Assembly: GCA_031265875.1 (NCBI GenBank)
Contig: JAISCA010000049.1
Location: 62,001-126,000 of the forward strand
DNA from: Propionibacteriaceae bacterium
GTDB taxonomy: Bacteria > Actinomycetota > Actinomycetes > Propionibacteriales > Propionibacteriaceae
Direction: 5' to 3'
DNA: 64,000 bases
Of this stretch, positions 9,324 to 17,877 are shown piece after piece. The notes under the pieces were generated by a model, which was not told the origin of the DNA, made no database searches, and worked only from the letters and a program-made list of their open reading frames with translations. A program made the translations under genes and the position numbers. Every line of letters begins with the position of its first letter. Position 1 is the first letter of the stretch.

Positions 9324-10949
9324 TCAGGCCATGTGCGGGTAGGCGATCGTCCTCGGCGGCAGCAGGGCCTCCTTGATCGAGCGCGGGCTAGTCCAGCGCA
9401 TCATGTTCCAGAGCGAGCCGGCCTTGTCGTTGGTGCCCGAGGCCCTGGCTCCGCCGAAGGGCTGCTGGTTGACGACCGCGCCGGTCGGTTTGTCGTTGAT
9501 GTAGAAATTGCCGGCGGCCTGACGCAGACGAGTGGTCGCCGTCACGATGGCGGCCCGGTCGGTCGCTAGGACGGCTCCGGTCAGGGCGTAAGGGCTGGTC
9601 GAATCGATCAAGTCGATGACGGAGTCCCACTCCGAGTCGGGGTAGACGTAGACCGTCAGCAGCGGCCCGAAGTACTCGGTCGTGAAACCGGCGCTATTGG
9701 GATCGGACGACTTCACGATGGTGGGGCGGATGAACCAGCCCGGATCGTCCCAGCACTGTCCGCCGGCCACGATCTCGGCCGTGGGCGAGGCCTTGGCCTC
9801 CTCGATGGCGGACGACAGCTTGAGGTAAGCCCGCTGATCGATGACGGCGGAGGTGAAATGGGACAGGTCGCGCACGTCGCCGACGGACAGGCCGTTGGTG
9901 ACCTCGACCAACTCGTCCACGATCTTCTCCCAGACCGACTTGGCGACATAGGCCCGGGAGGCCGCCGAGCACTTCTGGCCGGAGTACTCGAAGGCGCCCC
10001 GGACCAAAGCCGTCACCACGCCAGCCGGGTCGGCCGAGGGATGGACCAAGACGAAGTCCTTGCCGCCGGTCTCGCCCACGATCCTGGGGTAGGTGCGGTA
10101 GTGGGCGATATTGGTCCCGACCGTCTGCCAGAGCTGTTGGAAGACCCTAGTCGAGCCGGTGAAATGGATGCCGGCCAAGCGGGGGTCGACCAGGGCGGCC
10201 TCGGAGACGACCGCGCCGTGGCCTGGCGTCAAAGCGATGACGCCGGCGGGCAGGCCGGCTTCGATCAGCGTGTCGAGGAAGACCTGGGCGGCGAAATGCT
10301 GCGTCACGGCCGGCTTCCACAGCGTGACATTGCCCATGATGGCCGGCGCCGTGGGCAGGTTGCCGGCGATGGAGGTGAAATTGAAGGGGGTGACGGCGTA
10401 GACGAAGCCCTCCAGGGGACGGTAGTCGGACCGGTTCCAGGCCCCTGCCACCGACTGGGGCTGGACTTGGTGGATCTGACGGGCGTAGGCCACGTTGAAA
10501 CGCAGGAAATCGGCCAACTCGGCCACGGCGTCGATCTCGGCTTGTTGGATGGTCTTGCCCTGGCCCAGCATGGTGGCGGCGTTCAGCTTGGCCCGGTGCG
10601 GCCCGGCGATGAGATCGGCCGCGCGCAGGAAGATGGCCGCCCGGGAGTCGAAATCGAGCGCGGCCCAGTCCGCGGCGGTGGCGCAGATCTGATCGATGGC
10701 GCCTCTAGCGTCGCTCCGGCTGGATTGGGCCACCCGGCCCAACAGGTGGCGCCGGTCGGACGGCATGACGACGTCGAGCCACTCACTGGTGGCCGAAGCG
10801 GAGGAATGGGTCGAGCCGATCCACTCGACCGGATCGGCGGCGGCGTAGGCCGCCAATTGGGCCTCCAGCTCGGCCCGTTCCGAAGTCCCAGGGGCGTAAC
10901 TGAGGACGGGCTCGTTGCGAGGCGTCGGCACTGCGGTGATGGAATCCAT
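9324..10949 (-). CDS. pruA: 1-pyrroline-5-carboxylate / L-glutamate gamma-semialdehyde dehydrogenase
   Basis: 541 residues. Oxidises L-glutamate gamma-semialdehyde to glutamate in proline catabolism, NAD-dependent. Aldehyde-dehydrogenase signatures are present: the active-site Cys in FEYSGQKCSAASRAYV, the general-base Glu segment GETGGKDFVLVH, and an ITPxNF-like N-terminal cofactor site (YAVTPFNFTSIAGNL). The N-terminus (MDSITAVPTPRNEPVLSYAPGT) is typical of the actinobacterial P5C dehydrogenases. The ATG at 10949 is favoured: TAGATT ends seven bases upstream and there is no Shine-Dalgarno site, so the message appears leaderless. No proline dehydrogenase gene lies beside it. Confidence 0.93.
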   Translation of the reverse strand: MDSITAVPTPRNEPVLSYAPGTSERAELEAQLAAYAAADPVEWIGSTHSSASATSEWLDVVMPSDRRHLLGRVAQSSRSDARGAIDQICATAADWAALDFDSRAAIFLRAADLIAGPHRAKLNAATMLGQGKTIQQAEIDAVAELADFLRFNVAYARQIHQVQPQSVAGAWNRSDYRPLEGFVYAVTPFNFTSIAGNLPTAPAIMGNVTLWKPAVTQHFAAQVFLDTLIEAGLPAGVIALTPGHGAVVSEAALVDPRLAGIHFTGSTRVFQQLWQTVGTNIAHYRTYPRIVGETGGKDFVLVHPSADPAGVVTALVRGAFEYSGQKCSAASRAYVAKSVWEKIVDELVEVTNGLSVGDVRDLSHFTSAVIDQRAYLKLSSAIEEAKASPTAEIVAGGQCWDDPGWFIRPTIVKSSDPNSAGFTTEYFGPLLTVYVYPDSEWDSVIDLIDSTSPYALTGAVLATDRAAIVTATTRLRQAAGNFYINDKPTGAVVNQQPFGGARASGTNDKAGSLWNMMRWTSPRSIKEALLPPRTIAYPHMA

Positions 10950-10956
10950 GACGGAC

Positions 10957-10962
10957 AATCTA
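10957..10962 (-). promoter_or_regulatory. -10 element (TAGATT) for leaderless pruA
   Basis: Read on the minus strand, TAGATT is followed by seven bases and the pruA ATG. No ribosome-binding site lies between. A -35 box is not obvious. Confidence 0.5.
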
Positions 10963-10996
10963 GACCACGAACTATGACGGATCAGCCGAGTCCCGC

Positions 10997-11500
10997 CTAG
11001 GCCAGCGTTCGGACCCCGTCAGGACCGACCACCACGACCAAACCCCGGCTGACCTCGCTGGGGTCGTACCAGAGCAGATCGGCTTGGGCCAGGAAGTCGG
11101 TCAGGCCGGGCCGCAGCCAAGCCTGGTCGAAGTCCAGCCCGGCCAGTTCTGGGGCCAAGCCAGACAAGGCTTCGAGCTGGGCCGGATCGTCGGCGTAGAC
11201 CGCCACCAAGTCGGACCAGGACAGCCGCTCGACCGTGACCTGGCCGCTGTCCGAGGACGGAACCGGTTCAGCGTCGACCGCGGCTGTCACCACCAAGCGC
11301 AGACCATGGCGGATCAGACCGTCCAGGGAGGCGAATAGGACGGCCATCCAGTCCGCCTCCTCGTCTTGGCCGGGGCCGAGATCGGTGGCCTGGCGCAGTT
11401 CCGGACCATCGGCCCAGCCCAGGCAAGGGCCCAGGGTGTGGCCCTGGGCCAAGCCGAGCAAGTCATCCGGCCGCAAGGCTAGCGCCACTGAATCAGGCAC
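10997..11500 (-). CDS. DUF6912 family protein
   Basis: 167 residues, no membrane segments. It resembles the actinobacterial DUF6912 family (Rv3231c-like): an N-terminal LALRPDDLLGLAQG segment, an acidic DEEADWMAVLFASLDGL helix, then LRLVVTAAVDAEPV and a C-terminal region rich in Leu, Asp and Trp. The GTG at 11500 has a perfect AAGGAGG just upstream. In mycobacteria this family sits in the secA1-mtrAB neighbourhood, which agrees with its position here. It is divergent from the Rv3235-like gene. Function unknown. Confidence 0.65.
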   Translation of the reverse strand: MPDSVALALRPDDLLGLAQGHTLGPCLGWADGPELRQATDLGPGQDEEADWMAVLFASLDGLIRHGLRLVVTAAVDAEPVPSSDSGQVTVERLSWSDLVAVYADDPAQLEALSGLAPELAGLDFDQAWLRPGLTDFLAQADLLWYDPSEVSRGLVVVVGPDGVRTLA

Positions 11501-11532
11501 GATCCTCCTTCGCTCGAAGCGGCGGGTTGTGC

Positions 11533-11543
11533 ACAGATTCTGT
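11533..11543. promoter_or_regulatory. Short palindrome between divergent DUF6912 and Rv3235-like genes
   Basis: ACAGATTCTGT is a perfect 5-1-5 inverted repeat located 33 bp from one start codon and 44 bp from the other. It could be an operator; nothing else supports this. Confidence 0.3.
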
Positions 11544-11586
11544 CACGGATCTGGCGTCAGGACCGGCTGACGGCCAGGCTGGAGCC

Positions 11587-12120
11587 ATGTCCCGGCTCGA
11601 TCCAGCGCCCCACTGCCAACCGCTCTCCCCCGCCCTCAGACCACCGGTCTGGGCCTGGCGGCAAGACTGGCGACCCCATTTGACCGCCGCCTCGGCCGTT
11701 TCCTCCCCGCCCTCCGCCGAGCGGGCCGATCCGGTGGAGCCGGCCCCGGCGGCCCCACCGGCCCGGCTCGGACCCCAGGCCGCCATCGGAGTCCAATTGG
11801 CCCGGGCCAGCCTCGAAGTCCTGAACGGCCAGCGGCCCCTGGAGCAATTGGAGGACTGGTTCGACGAGACCGCTCTGGCCGGGCTCAGAGCCCGTATCGG
11901 CCCCTGCCGGCGGGCCGGCGGCGTCAAATTGCTCAATCTGAGGGTGCAGACCCCGCACCCGGGCGCCGCCGAGGTCAGTCTGAGCCTGGGCTGGGGCGGC
12001 CACCGCTTAGCCGGCCTTCTGGCCGTCAACCGCCGAGGCTCAGGCTGGCTTTGCACCGACTGGCGTCTACTGGGCGGACCGGGAGGCGCGGGTGCGATCC
12101 AGCGCGACCGGACCGGCTAG
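11587..12120 (+). CDS. Rv3235-family protein
   Basis: 177 residues. A Pro/Ala-rich N-terminal half of low complexity precedes a conserved C-terminal domain with GVQLARASLEVLNGQRPLEQL, WFDETALAGLRAR and a VQTPHPGAAEVSLSLGWGGHRLAGLLAVNRRGSGWLCTDW segment. This matches the actinobacterial Rv3235 family, found next to secA as here. The ATG at 11587 is chosen (GGAG four bases upstream); the frame opens further upstream only with a TTG. Function unknown. A short hairpin followed by T-rich sequence lies after the stop, overlapping the secA end. Confidence 0.68.
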   Translation: MSRLDPAPHCQPLSPALRPPVWAWRQDWRPHLTAASAVSSPPSAERADPVEPAPAAPPARLGPQAAIGVQLARASLEVLNGQRPLEQLEDWFDETALAGLRARIGPCRRAGGVKLLNLRVQTPHPGAAEVSLSLGWGGHRLAGLLAVNRRGSGWLCTDWRLLGGPGGAGAIQRDRTG

Positions 12121-12150
12121 CCATCGCTGACCGGAGCCGGCTGCCAGGCT

Positions 12151-12173
12151 GCGCCGTCAGCGGCGCTTCTTCT
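12151..12173 (+). terminator. Short hairpin with T-rich tail after the Rv3235-like gene
   Basis: GCGCCG (12151-12156) and CGGCGC (12161-12166) pair around a four-base loop and are followed by TTCTTCTT. It lies 30 bases after the plus-strand stop and overlaps the last codons of the convergent secA. Confidence 0.45.
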
Positions 12174-14970
12174 TGCCCTGGTTGCGCCGACCAGCCGCGC
12201 CGGGCCGATTGGTGCGCAATTCGGCCGAGTCGGTCTTGGCGGCCGGCTGAGCCACGGGCGCGGCCGGGGCGGCCGGAGCCAGAGCCGGCAAACCGGCCGC
12301 GGTCAGTTTCAGCTCCGACCGGGCGGCCGCCGCCTCGGCCGCCAGCGGCGACAGCTGAGGCGCCGAAGTGGTGGCGTCACTGGAGGCGGTCGCAGCGGTG
12401 GTGGCGGTGGCCGGGCTCGGGGCCGGGGAGCCCCGCTTGGCCTTGGCCTTGCGCCCCTTGGCGCTGGGCGGGGCCACCGGCGCGGGCTCGGGCGCGCCCG
12501 CAGCGGTCTTGACTTGGAGCCGGAAGAGGTAGCCCACGACCTCTTCCATGACCGAGTCCATCATGTTGGCGAACATGGCGGCGCCCTCGCGCTGGTACTC
12601 CACCAGCGGATCGCGCGAGGCCATCGAACGCAAGTAGATGCCCTCGCGCAAGTAATCCATCTCGTAGAGGTGCTCGCGCCACTTGCGGTCCAGCACCGTC
12701 AGCAAGACCTGACGCTCGACCTTGCGCATCAAGTCCTCGCCCAGCTCCTCCTGGCGCTTGTCGTAGGCGGTTTGGGCGTCCTCCACGAAGTCGGTCACCA
12801 ACTCCTCGCGCTCCAGTTGACGGTCCTCGTAGTCCTCCAACTTCAGCCCGACTGGGTACAACGTCCGCATGGTGGTCCAAAGCTGGTCGAGTTCCCAATC
12901 CTCGATGAAGCCCTCGGTGGCGCCCTCGGCGTACGAGGTCACGACCTTGGTCACGGTGTCGCGCAACTGCTGCGAGACGTCGGCCCCCTCCAGGACCTTG
13001 CGCCGATCGCCGTAGACGACGAAGCGCTGCCGGTTCATGACGTCGTCGTAGCGCAGGACGTTCTTGCGGGTCTCGAAGTTCTGAGCCTCGACCTGCTCCT
13101 GGGCGTTCTGGATCATGCGGGTGATGCGCTTGTCCTCGATCGGCACGTCGTCGGGCACCTTCAAGGTGCGCATCAGCCAATCCACCATGTCGCCCTTGAA
13201 CAGTCGCATCAGGTGGTCGCCCAGGGAGAGGTAGAAACGGCTCTCGCCGGGATCGCCTTGACGGCCCGAACGACCGCGCAACTGGTTGTCGATGCGGCGC
13301 GACTCATGACGCTCGGAGCCGACCACGTACAGACCGCCGGCCTCGACCACCTGGTCGTGCTCGGCCGCCACTTGGGCCTCGATCTCCTCCACCACCTCGG
13401 ACCAGGCGGCTTGGTACTCGTCCGGCTCGTTGACCGGGTCCAAACCGCGTTCGCGCAAGACCGCGTCGGCCAAGAACTCAGGGTTGCCGCCCAGAATGAT
13501 GTCGGTGCCACGGCCGGCCATGTTGGTGGCCACGGTGACGGCGCCCTTGCGCCCGGCCAAGGCCACGATGGCGGCCTCACGGGCGTGCTGCTTGGCGTTC
13601 AAGACCTGGTGCGGCACACCGGCCCGCTTCAGCCGCCGGGACAGCTCCTCCGACTTCTCGACCGAGGCGGTGCCGATCAGGACTGGTTGACCGTCTTGGT
13701 GGCGTTGGCCGACGTCCTCCACGATGGCGGCGAACTTGGCCTCCTCGGTGCGATAGATGAGGTCGCGCTGGTCGGTCCGGACCATCGGCATGTTGGTCGG
13801 AATGGGCAGCACCCTAAGACCGTAGATCTTCTGGAACTCGGATTCCTCGGTCTTGGCCGTGCCGGTCATACCGGACAGCTTCTGATACATCCGGAAGTAG
13901 TTCTGCAAGGTGATGGTGGCCAAGGTTTGGAACTCGGCCTTGATCGTCACGCCCTCCTTGGCCTCCAAGGCCTGGTGCAGACCCTCGTTATAGCGCCGGC
14001 CCAGCAGGGTGCGTCCGGTGAACTCGTCCACGATCAGGACCTCGCCGTCCGAGACGACGTAGTCCTTGTCGCGGCGGAACAGCTCCTTGGCCTTGATGGC
14101 GTTGTTGAGGTACGAGATCAGCGGCGTGTTGACCGACTCGTACAGGTTCTCGATGCCGAGCCGGTCCTCGACCAGGGCGATGCCGGACTCCAAGATCGAG
14201 ACGGTGCGCTTCTTCTCGTCCACCTCGTAGTCGACCTCGCGGGTCAAGGCCCGAGCGATGCGAGCGAATTCTGGGTACCACTGGGCGTTGTCCTCGGTCG
14301 GGCCCGAGATGATGAGCGGGGTCCTAGCCTCGTCGACCAGGATGGAGTCGACCTCGTCCACGATGGCGAAGTGATGGCCGCGCTGGACGCAGTCGGCCAA
14401 CGTCAATGCCATGTTGTCACGCAGGAAGTCGAAGCCGAATTCGTTGTTGGTGCCGTAGGTGACGTCGGCGGCGTAAGCCGCCCGGCGCTCGGCCGGGGTC
14501 TTGTGAGCCAAGATGACGCCGGTCTCCAAGCCCAAGAAATGGTGGATCCGGCCCATCTGTTCGGACTGGAACTGGGCCAGGTAGTCGTTCACGGTCACGA
14601 CGTGGACGCCTTGGCCGGTCAGACCGTTGAGATAGCTGGGCAGCACCGCCACCAGGGTCTTGCCCTCACCAGTCTTCATCTCGGCGATGGCGCCATTGTG
14701 CAGAGCCGCGCCGCCCATCAGCTGGACGTCGAAGTGGCGCTTGCCCAAGACCCGGCGAGTCGCCTCCCGGACGGTGGCGAAAGCCTCCGGCAAAAGGTCG
14801 TCCAGGTCAGCCCCATTGTCCAGCCGTTGCCGGAAATCGGCCGTCTGGCCGCTCAACTCGGCGTCGTCCATGGCCAGGTAGTCCTCTTCGATCGAAGAGA
14901 CCTGGTTGGCCATGGTCGCCAACCGCCTGATCTGCTTGCCCTCACCGAGGTGGAGGATCTTGTCCAACAT
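12157..14970 (-). CDS. secA: Preprotein translocase ATPase SecA
   Basis: 937 residues; drives protein export through SecYEG. Visible landmarks are the helicase Walker A region [14 protein letters not shown] near residue 90, [19 protein letters not shown] (Walker B/DEVD), [27 protein letters not shown], and [21 protein letters not shown]. The C-terminal tail (last ~110 residues) is Ala/Pro/Lys-rich and ends KKKRR; the Cys-rich zinc motif of E. coli SecA is absent. The ATG at 14970 ([13 protein letters not shown]) is chosen; a GTG two codons earlier (14976) is a possible alternative with a better-placed AGGT. Synteny with hpf and comF is the actinobacterial secA1 arrangement. Confidence 0.97.
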   Translation of the reverse strand: MLDKILHLGEGKQIRRLATMANQVSSIEEDYLAMDDAELSGQTADFRQRLDNGADLDDLLPEAFATVREATRRVLGKRHFDVQLMGGAALHNGAIAEMKTGEGKTLVAVLPSYLNGLTGQGVHVVTVNDYLAQFQSEQMGRIHHFLGLETGVILAHKTPAERRAAYAADVTYGTNNEFGFDFLRDNMALTLADCVQRGHHFAIVDEVDSILVDEARTPLIISGPTEDNAQWYPEFARIARALTREVDYEVDEKKRTVSILESGIALVEDRLGIENLYESVNTPLISYLNNAIKAKELFRRDKDYVVSDGEVLIVDEFTGRTLLGRRYNEGLHQALEAKEGVTIKAEFQTLATITLQNYFRMYQKLSGMTGTAKTEESEFQKIYGLRVLPIPTNMPMVRTDQRDLIYRTEEAKFAAIVEDVGQRHQDGQPVLIGTASVEKSEELSRRLKRAGVPHQVLNAKQHAREAAIVALAGRKGAVTVATNMAGRGTDIILGGNPEFLADAVLRERGLDPVNEPDEYQAAWSEVVEEIEAQVAAEHDQVVEAGGLYVVGSERHESRRIDNQLRGRSGRQGDPGESRFYLSLGDHLMRLFKGDMVDWLMRTLKVPDDVPIEDKRITRMIQNAQEQVEAQNFETRKNVLRYDDVMNRQRFVVYGDRRKVLEGADVSQQLRDTVTKVVTSYAEGATEGFIEDWELDQLWTTMRTLYPVGLKLEDYEDRQLEREELVTDFVEDAQTAYDKRQEELGEDLMRKVERQVLLTVLDRKWREHLYEMDYLREGIYLRSMASRDPLVEYQREGAAMFANMMDSVMEEVVGYLFRLQVKTAAGAPEPAPVAPPSAKGRKAKAKRGSPAPSPATATTAATASSDATTSAPQLSPLAAEAAAARSELKLTAAGLPALAPAAPAAPVAQPAAKTDSAELRTNRPGAAGRRNQGKKKRR

Positions 14971-15111
14971 GCCCACGGGCGACCTACCTTCTTCCGACCG
15001 CTGCCAGGGACCCATCTTACGGCGCTGGACCGCCCGGCCCAGCCGTCGGCCCGGCGCGGTCAGCGGATCAGCCGGGCCGACGCCGCCTCGGACCGGCCGG
15101 CTCAGTCCGGC

Positions 15112-15732
15112 TCAGTCCTGGTCGGGTGCGGTCACGGTCAGATGGATGACGCCGTAGTCGTAGGCCTTGCGCCGGTAGGCCACCGAGGGCGCTCCGGTGC
15201 TGGCGTCGACGTAGAGGAAGAAATCATGACCGACCAGTTCCATCTCGTCCAGGGCCTGGGCCAGGGTCAACGGGGCCGAGGCGAAGTGCTTCTCCCGCAC
15301 CACCAACGGGCCGTCGCCCTTCACCTCCAAGCCGGCCATGGTCCTAACCGGCACCCGGCCGGGAGCCGGCGTCGGGTCGGGCAGGATCTCATCGATCACG
15401 GGCAGATGGCTGACGGAGCGCAAGTTGTGATGGGAGCGGCGGCGGTCGGCCGCCCTTCTCAGGCGTGACTTGAGCCGGTCGAAGGCCCTCTCAAAGGCCA
15501 AGTTCTTGTCTTCGGCGGCCGCCTCGGCCCGGACCACCGGGCCCTTGCCGATCAAGGTGATCTCGACCCGGACGGCCTGATCGGGTTGCCGATGGTGCTC
15601 GCTGCCGCTGACTAGGACCTCGACCCTGATCAGACGGTCGACCAGCCGCTCCAGACTCGCCAGCCGCCCCTCGACCATCTCACGATAAGCGTCGTTGACG
15701 GCGCAATGACGTCCCTGAACCACAATATCCAT
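15112..15732 (-). CDS. hpf: Long-form ribosome hibernation promoting factor
   Basis: 206 residues. An N-terminal HPF/RaiA beta-alpha-beta domain (MDIVVQGRHCAVNDAYREMVEGRLASLERL..., about 1-105) and a C-terminal dimerisation domain (about 145-203, VVREKHFASAPLTLAQALDEMELVGHDFFLYVDASTG) make this the long form, which pairs 70S ribosomes into inactive 100S dimers. The ATG at 15732 has GGAGG upstream; nine further codons to 15759 are not family-like. It precedes secA on the same strand, 141 bp away. A 10-bp stem hairpin lies in its leader (15771-15796). Confidence 0.93.
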   Translation of the reverse strand: MDIVVQGRHCAVNDAYREMVEGRLASLERLVDRLIRVEVLVSGSEHHRQPDQAVRVEITLIGKGPVVRAEAAAEDKNLAFERAFDRLKSRLRRAADRRRSHHNLRSVSHLPVIDEILPDPTPAPGRVPVRTMAGLEVKGDGPLVVREKHFASAPLTLAQALDEMELVGHDFFLYVDASTGAPSVAYRRKAYDYGVIHLTVTAPDQD

Positions 15733-15770
15733 GTCGTCCTCCTGCTCGACTGCCGGCATCCCGGAACGGT

Positions 15771-15796
15771 TGATCGGCTCATCCGCGAGCCGATCA
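15771..15796 (-). promoter_or_regulatory. Perfect 10-bp hairpin upstream of hpf
   Basis: TGATCGGCTC (15771-15780) and GAGCCGATCA (15787-15796) form a perfect stem with a six-base loop, 38 bp upstream of the hpf ATG. It has no U-tract, so it may be an operator or a leader structure rather than a terminator. Confidence 0.5.
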
Positions 15797-15988
15797 GGGC
15801 TAATCGACGCCCTAACTCCACCGTAGCCAACTCCGCTCCCATACGCCCTCGGACGGGCCGAACCATCCGGCCGTCCGTTCGGGCCGGCCCGAACGAGTCG
15901 GCTCCTGGGACCTGGGAGCGGCTCGGGGCGGCCCTTGTAGCCGGTTCGTCACAGATGTCGACTAGCTGTAACGCCGGTCAGGCCTAAC

Positions 15989-16026
15989 GGAACAGCCCCG
16001 TAACGCCACCCCACCTAAGGCGTAAC
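15989..16026 (+). promoter_or_regulatory. GlnR-like box upstream of amtB-glnK
   Basis: GGAAC (15989), GTAAC (16000), a degenerate CCACC (16011) and GTAAC (16022) are each separated by exactly six bases, giving an 11-bp period. This is the layout of the actinobacterial GlnR box (GTnAC-n6-GaAAC repeated). Another GTAAC lies at 15968. The last half-site is 24 bp before the amtB ATG. GlnR activates amtB under nitrogen limitation in related bacteria; here the assignment is inferred from pattern and target gene. Confidence 0.6.
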
Positions 16027-16049
16027 CGGCCCGCAGCAGACTCCCGGCC

Positions 16050-17426
16050 ATGACAATCCTCGAACTCAACAGTGGCGACACCGCTTGGGTCTTGATCGCG
16101 GCCACCTTGGTCTTCGTCATGACCCCCGGTCTCGCCCTCTTCTACGGCGGCATGGTGCGAGCTTTCAGCGTCCTCAACATGATGATGATGAGCTTCTCCG
16201 TCATGGCCATAGTGGCCGTCCTGTGGGTGCTGTACGGCTACGGCTTGGCTTTCGGCGAGTCGATCGGCGGCGTCATCGGCAATCCGGCCGGCCTGATCGG
16301 TCTGGGCGACGTCTTCGCCCCCGACGCCCAGGGCCAGCCGGTCTTGTACGGTGACAGCCTGCCGGCCATGGCTTTCGTCGCCTTCCAGGCCGCCTTCGCC
16401 ATCATCACAGTGGCGCTGGTCTCCGGGTCGCTGGCCGACCGCATGAAGTTCGGCGCCTGGATGGTTTTCGTCGTCCTGTGGGCCAGCTTGGTCTACTTCC
16501 CAGCCGCCCATTGGGTCTTCTCCTTCGACGGCTGGACGGCCCAGACCGGTGGTTGGATCGCCAATCAGGTGGCCGCCATCGACTACGCCGGTGGCACCGC
16601 CATCCACATCAACGCCGGCACAGCCGGTCTGATCGCGGCCATCATATTGGGCAAACGGATCGGCTTCGGCCAGCGGCCCATGCGTCCACACAACATGACC
16701 TTGGTCATGCTGGGGGCGGCCCTACTCTGGTTCGGCTGGTTCGGTTTCAACGCCGGCTCCGGTCTGGCCGCCGACGGCGCCGCCGGAACCGTCTGGGTCA
16801 ACACCTTGGCCGCCACCGGCGCGGCCAGCCTGGCCTGGATCGTGACCGAGCGCCTGCGCGACGGCCACTACACCTCATTGGGCGCGGCCTCCGGGGCCGT
16901 GGCCGGTTTGGTCGCCATCACGCCCAGTTGCTCCTCAGTCTCTCCCCTGGGGGCGATCCTGATCGGCTTGGTGGCCGGCTGCCTCTGCGCCATGGCAGTG
17001 ACGTTGAAGTTCAAGTTCGGTTACGACGACTCCCTCGACGTGGTCGGCGTCCACCTGGTGGGCGGACTGATCGGCACCCTCATGGTCGGCCTCTTGGCCA
17101 CCGCCCAGGCCCCGGCCGGAATCGACGGTCTGTTCTACGGCGGCGGCCTCGACCAGCTCTGGCGCCAAGCCGTCGGCGCGGTCGCCGTGATGGCCTACTC
17201 GGCCGTCGTCACAGCCGCCATCTGCTTCGCGCTCAAGGCCGTCATGACGGTGCGCGTCTCGCCTGCCGCCGAACTGTCCGGCATCGATCTGGAGGAGCAC
17301 GCCGAGGTCGGCTACGACCTGTCCAACGTCCGCTACACCTCGTACCCCGGCATCAGCCACGCCGTCGTCGTGCCGGCCCTGGCCCCAACCGACGCTGGGA
17401 CCGCCAGTGGGAAGGAATCGAAATGA
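16050..17426 (+). CDS. amtB: Ammonium transporter
   Basis: 458 residues with about eleven transmembrane helices. Typical Amt motifs are present: FYGGMVRAFSVLNMMMM, DYAGGTAIHINAGTAGLIAA with the first pore His, GVHLVGGLIGTLMVG with the second pore His, and GWFGFNAGSGLAADG. It admits ammonium across the plasma membrane. No ribosome-binding site is clear; CAGACT lies seven bases before the ATG, so a leaderless start is possible. The stop overlaps the glnK start (ATGA), the conserved amtB-glnK coupling. A GlnR-like box precedes it. Confidence 0.95.
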   Translation: MTILELNSGDTAWVLIAATLVFVMTPGLALFYGGMVRAFSVLNMMMMSFSVMAIVAVLWVLYGYGLAFGESIGGVIGNPAGLIGLGDVFAPDAQGQPVLYGDSLPAMAFVAFQAAFAIITVALVSGSLADRMKFGAWMVFVVLWASLVYFPAAHWVFSFDGWTAQTGGWIANQVAAIDYAGGTAIHINAGTAGLIAAIILGKRIGFGQRPMRPHNMTLVMLGAALLWFGWFGFNAGSGLAADGAAGTVWVNTLAATGAASLAWIVTERLRDGHYTSLGAASGAVAGLVAITPSCSSVSPLGAILIGLVAGCLCAMAVTLKFKFGYDDSLDVVGVHLVGGLIGTLMVGLLATAQAPAGIDGLFYGGGLDQLWRQAVGAVAVMAYSAVVTAAICFALKAVMTVRVSPAAELSGIDLEEHAEVGYDLSNVRYTSYPGISHAVVVPALAPTDAGTASGKESK

Positions 17427-17761
17427 GACTCATCACCGCCATCGTCCAGCCGGAGCGGCTAGCGGACGTCCAGATCGCCTTGGCCCAGCACGAGGTGGCC
17501 GGGATGACTATCAGCGAATGCACCGGTTACGCCCGCCAGCACGGCCACAACGAGGTCTACCGGGGAGCCGAGTTCACCATCGACTTCGTCCTCAAGGTCA
17601 AATTGGAGATCCTCTGCCGGGACGCCGCCTGCGACCGCATCATCGACGTCATCGTCCAGGCCGCCCGCACCGGCCAGGTCGGCGACGGCAAGGTCTGGGT
17701 GGTGCCGGTCGAGAGCGCCATCCGCATCCGCACCGGCGAACGGGACGGCGCCGCCGTATAG
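17423..17761 (+). CDS. glnK: PII nitrogen regulatory protein
   Basis: 112 residues, full PII length. It senses 2-oxoglutarate and ATP/ADP and plugs AmtB. T-loop GHNEVYRGAEFTIDF, B-loop TGQVGDGKVWV and C-loop RIRTGERDGAAV are intact. Tyr46 is conserved, but residue 51, the Tyr that is uridylylated in enterics and adenylylated in Streptomyces and Corynebacterium, is Phe (codon ttc). In many actinobacteria glnD follows; here a terminator and convergent comF follow instead. AAGGAA upstream serves as ribosome site and the start overlaps amtB by four bases. Confidence 0.95.
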   Translation: MRLITAIVQPERLADVQIALAQHEVAGMTISECTGYARQHGHNEVYRGAEFTIDFVLKVKLEILCRDAACDRIIDVIVQAARTGQVGDGKVWVVPVESAIRIRTGERDGAAV

Positions 17762-17764
17762 AAA

Positions 17765-17815
17765 CCCCAAAAAGTGTCCTCCCTGCGCTGCGCTCCGGTC
17801 CGGTACTTTTTGGGG
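17765..17815. terminator. Bidirectional-looking terminator between glnK and comF
   Basis: CCCCAAAAAGT (17765-17775) is exactly complementary to ACTTTTTGGGG (17805-17815). Transcribed from either strand it gives an 11-bp stem whose A/T part may act with the flank. It sits three bases after the glnK stop and 62 bp before the end of comF on the other strand. Confidence 0.65.
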
Positions 17816-17877
17816 ACCCCGAGAGACCTAGCCCGCCGGAGAAACCGCAGCCCGACTCATCCGTCGAAGTTTTAGCA

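Larger units (their letters stand above)
15733..16049. other. 317-bp divergent intergenic region, hpf / amtB
   Basis: No gene seen. Beside the hpf-proximal hairpin it holds a 20-bp perfect palindrome, CGTTCGGGCCGGCCCGAACG (15876-15895), and near amtB a run of GTAAC/GGAAC half-sites at 11-bp steps. Confidence 0.6.

Noticed and set aside
12157-14970. SecA as truncated because it lacks the C-terminal zinc motif
   Set aside because: All helicase and substrate-binding regions are present and the basic tail ends at a natural stop; the zinc motif is not universal in SecA.
12514-15468. 984-residue open frame antisense to secA and hpf
   Set aside because: It is a shadow frame made by high-GC codon bias. 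The opposite strand encodes unmistakable SecA and HPF, and the antisense product is Leu/Gly/His-rich without motifs or a ribosome site.
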